A DNA stretch of 64,000 nt. Origin: Martinezella rhizogenes. GTDB taxonomy: Bacteria > Pseudomonadota > Alphaproteobacteria > Rhizobiales > Rhizobiaceae. The stretch spans positions 196,909 to 260,908 of the forward strand of contig NZ_JAPYZZ010000006.1 of NCBI RefSeq assembly GCF_027460065.1. Direction: 5' to 3'. The translations under genes and the position numbers were made by a program. A model generated the notes under the pieces. It saw only the letters and a list, made by a program, of their open reading frames with translations. It ran no database searches and was not told the DNA's origin. Position 1 is the first letter of the stretch. Every line of letters begins with the position of its first letter. Below are positions 63,245 to 64,000 of the stretch, in pieces.

Positions 63245-64000
63245 TTATGGTGCGGCTCGTTGCGCCGAACGCGGCTGAGCACGATTCCTCACCTGATCAT
63301 AGATTCTGAGTTCGCCGGGCATTTCGATTGTGATCGCCAGACCAAAAGGCACCAGATCGTCAACGGGCGTAGCCGGATCAGGCTCCCTTTGAATTTTCAA
63401 CCGCAAGGTCATGCCATCGGCCACGACCGCGGCCTGCGCCCCGCTCCAAACCCGTGTGTAGACGGTTCCGCGATTGGTCTGGTTCCCGTCCGGTTGCCAA
63501 GCATCCGCTGAAACGCCAAGACCTGCGATTTCGGCTGGATCGAGGATCTTCATCCTGACAGCGCGATAGGATTTCCGACCGGGTACGACCGGTGTGAACC
63601 AAGCCAATGTGGCAGATACGGAATGGGCGCGTGCCTGACCGCCGATCGCGGCCGGAATTGGCACCAACACATCGACGCTCCGCTCACGGCCGAGTGAACC
63701 AACGCACCAGAAGGTGGCGCGCTCCGCCGCACAGGCGACCGCATCGTCGCTGTCAAACGCCCCGTAACCGAGGAAGCGGCGGATATTATCCTTTTGACGC
63801 GGAGCCTGACCTTGCCCAAATGGCCCAAGGAGCTGCTTGACGAGGTCGGCCGCCGCATTCGGCCAGCGAGCCGGATGCACAAGCAGAGCTTTGATAAGGA
63901 CAGCTCGCTGCACATTCGTCAGCTGCAGGAACTCCTGACCGTAGGCCGCCCCCAGCGCGTCATGAATGCGATGTGCAGTGCGAGAGGCTAGCGCGGTTGC
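63245..64000 (-). CDS. S8 (subtilisin) family peptidase, C-terminal part, cut by the window
   Basis: The frame continues past position 64000. Near the edge it reads ATALASRTAHRIHDALGAAY, the sequence just after the catalytic Ser motif (GTSxATALASR) of subtilases. The downstream domain has RRFLGYGAFDSDDAVACAAE, SATLAWFTPVVPGRKSYRAV and a beta-rich C-terminus ending AQPRSAQRAAP. This resembles intracellular S8 peptidases that pair with an AAA ATPase in defence-like or housekeeping modules. The partner gene, if any, is outside the window. Confidence 0.75.
   Translation of the reverse strand, partial: ATALASRTAHRIHDALGAAYGQEFLQLTNVQRAVLIKALLVHPARWPNAAADLVKQLLGPFGQGQAPRQKDNIRRFLGYGAFDSDDAVACAAERATFWCVGSLGRERSVDVLVPIPAAIGGQARAHSVSATLAWFTPVVPGRKSYRAVRMKILDPAEIAGLGVSADAWQPDGNQTNRGTVYTRVWSGAQAAVVADGMTLRLKIQREPDPATPVDDLVPFGLAITIEMPGELRIYDQVRNRAQPRSAQRAAP

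Noticed and set aside
1-64000. T-DNA border repeats or overdrive sequences
   Set aside because: No sequence close to the 25-bp border consensus (TGGCAGGATATAT...GTAAA) or overdrive was found by reading. GGATATAT-like hits at 17625 and 34449 lack the CAGGATATAT core.
1-64000. CRISPR arrays, tRNA and rRNA genes
   Set aside because: No regularly spaced repeats and no recognisable tRNA or rRNA sequence were seen.

Overview
The window is part of a virulence (Ti/Ri-type) plasmid of a Rhizobiaceae bacterium (Agrobacterium/Rhizobium). It carries an almost complete vir regulon in the layout known from nopaline-type Ti plasmids. Right to left these are virH1-virH2, virK, tzs, virA, virB1-B11, virG, virC1-C2 (divergent from virD1-D5), then virF and virE3. 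VirA/VirG sense plant phenolics. VirB1-B11 with VirD4 form the type IV secretion channel. VirD1/VirD2/VirC1/VirC2 process and deliver the T-strand. VirD2, VirD3-like, VirD5, VirF, VirE3 and a VirE2-like protein are the candidate translocated substrates, and several end in arginine-rich tails. VirG-binding vir boxes can be read upstream of virA, virB, virG, virC/virD and virF, and more weakly at virH and virK. No T-DNA border, replication or conjugation (tra) genes were recognised.

Left edge (1-5.5 kb): a methyltransferase fragment is followed by a plus-strand pair resembling a VirE1-type chaperone and a divergent VirE2-type ssDNA-binding effector. A graveyard of IS21 and IS66 remnants then separates this pair from virE3. 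5.5-33.6 kb is the contiguous vir block, with a pRiA4b ORF-3 family gene between virB1 and virA.

34.3-54.4 kb is the most striking part. The cytokinin gene tzs is cut in two by a 19,393-bp segment (34766-54158). The segment has inverted IS66-type ends and is flanked by a perfect 8-bp direct repeat (GAATTACC). Deleting it and one repeat copy restores a 243-codon tzs frame. It therefore looks like a composite IS66 transposon. The cargo is a phosphorothioation (Dnd-like) operon: dndA, dndC, a DndD ATPase, an unknown protein, a small DNA-modification-associated protein, a second DndD-like ATPase, a DndE-FtsK fusion, an AAA ATPase plus TOPRIM-nuclease pair (PARIS/OLD-like) and a Dnd-associated putative methyltransferase. 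Most adjacent genes overlap by 1-4 nt. No DndB, DndF, DndG or DndH was seen, so the AAA/TOPRIM pair may replace the usual restriction arm.

Right edge (54.4-64 kb): the tzs 3' half, a small gene behind a 13/14 vir box, a secreted protein, a truncated hipA, virK, the cytochrome P450 operon virH1-virH2, a small membrane protein, a cold-shock protein and the 3' part of an S8 (subtilisin) peptidase running off the window. Family assignments of vir proteins rest on remembered reference sequences and motifs; no database search was run.
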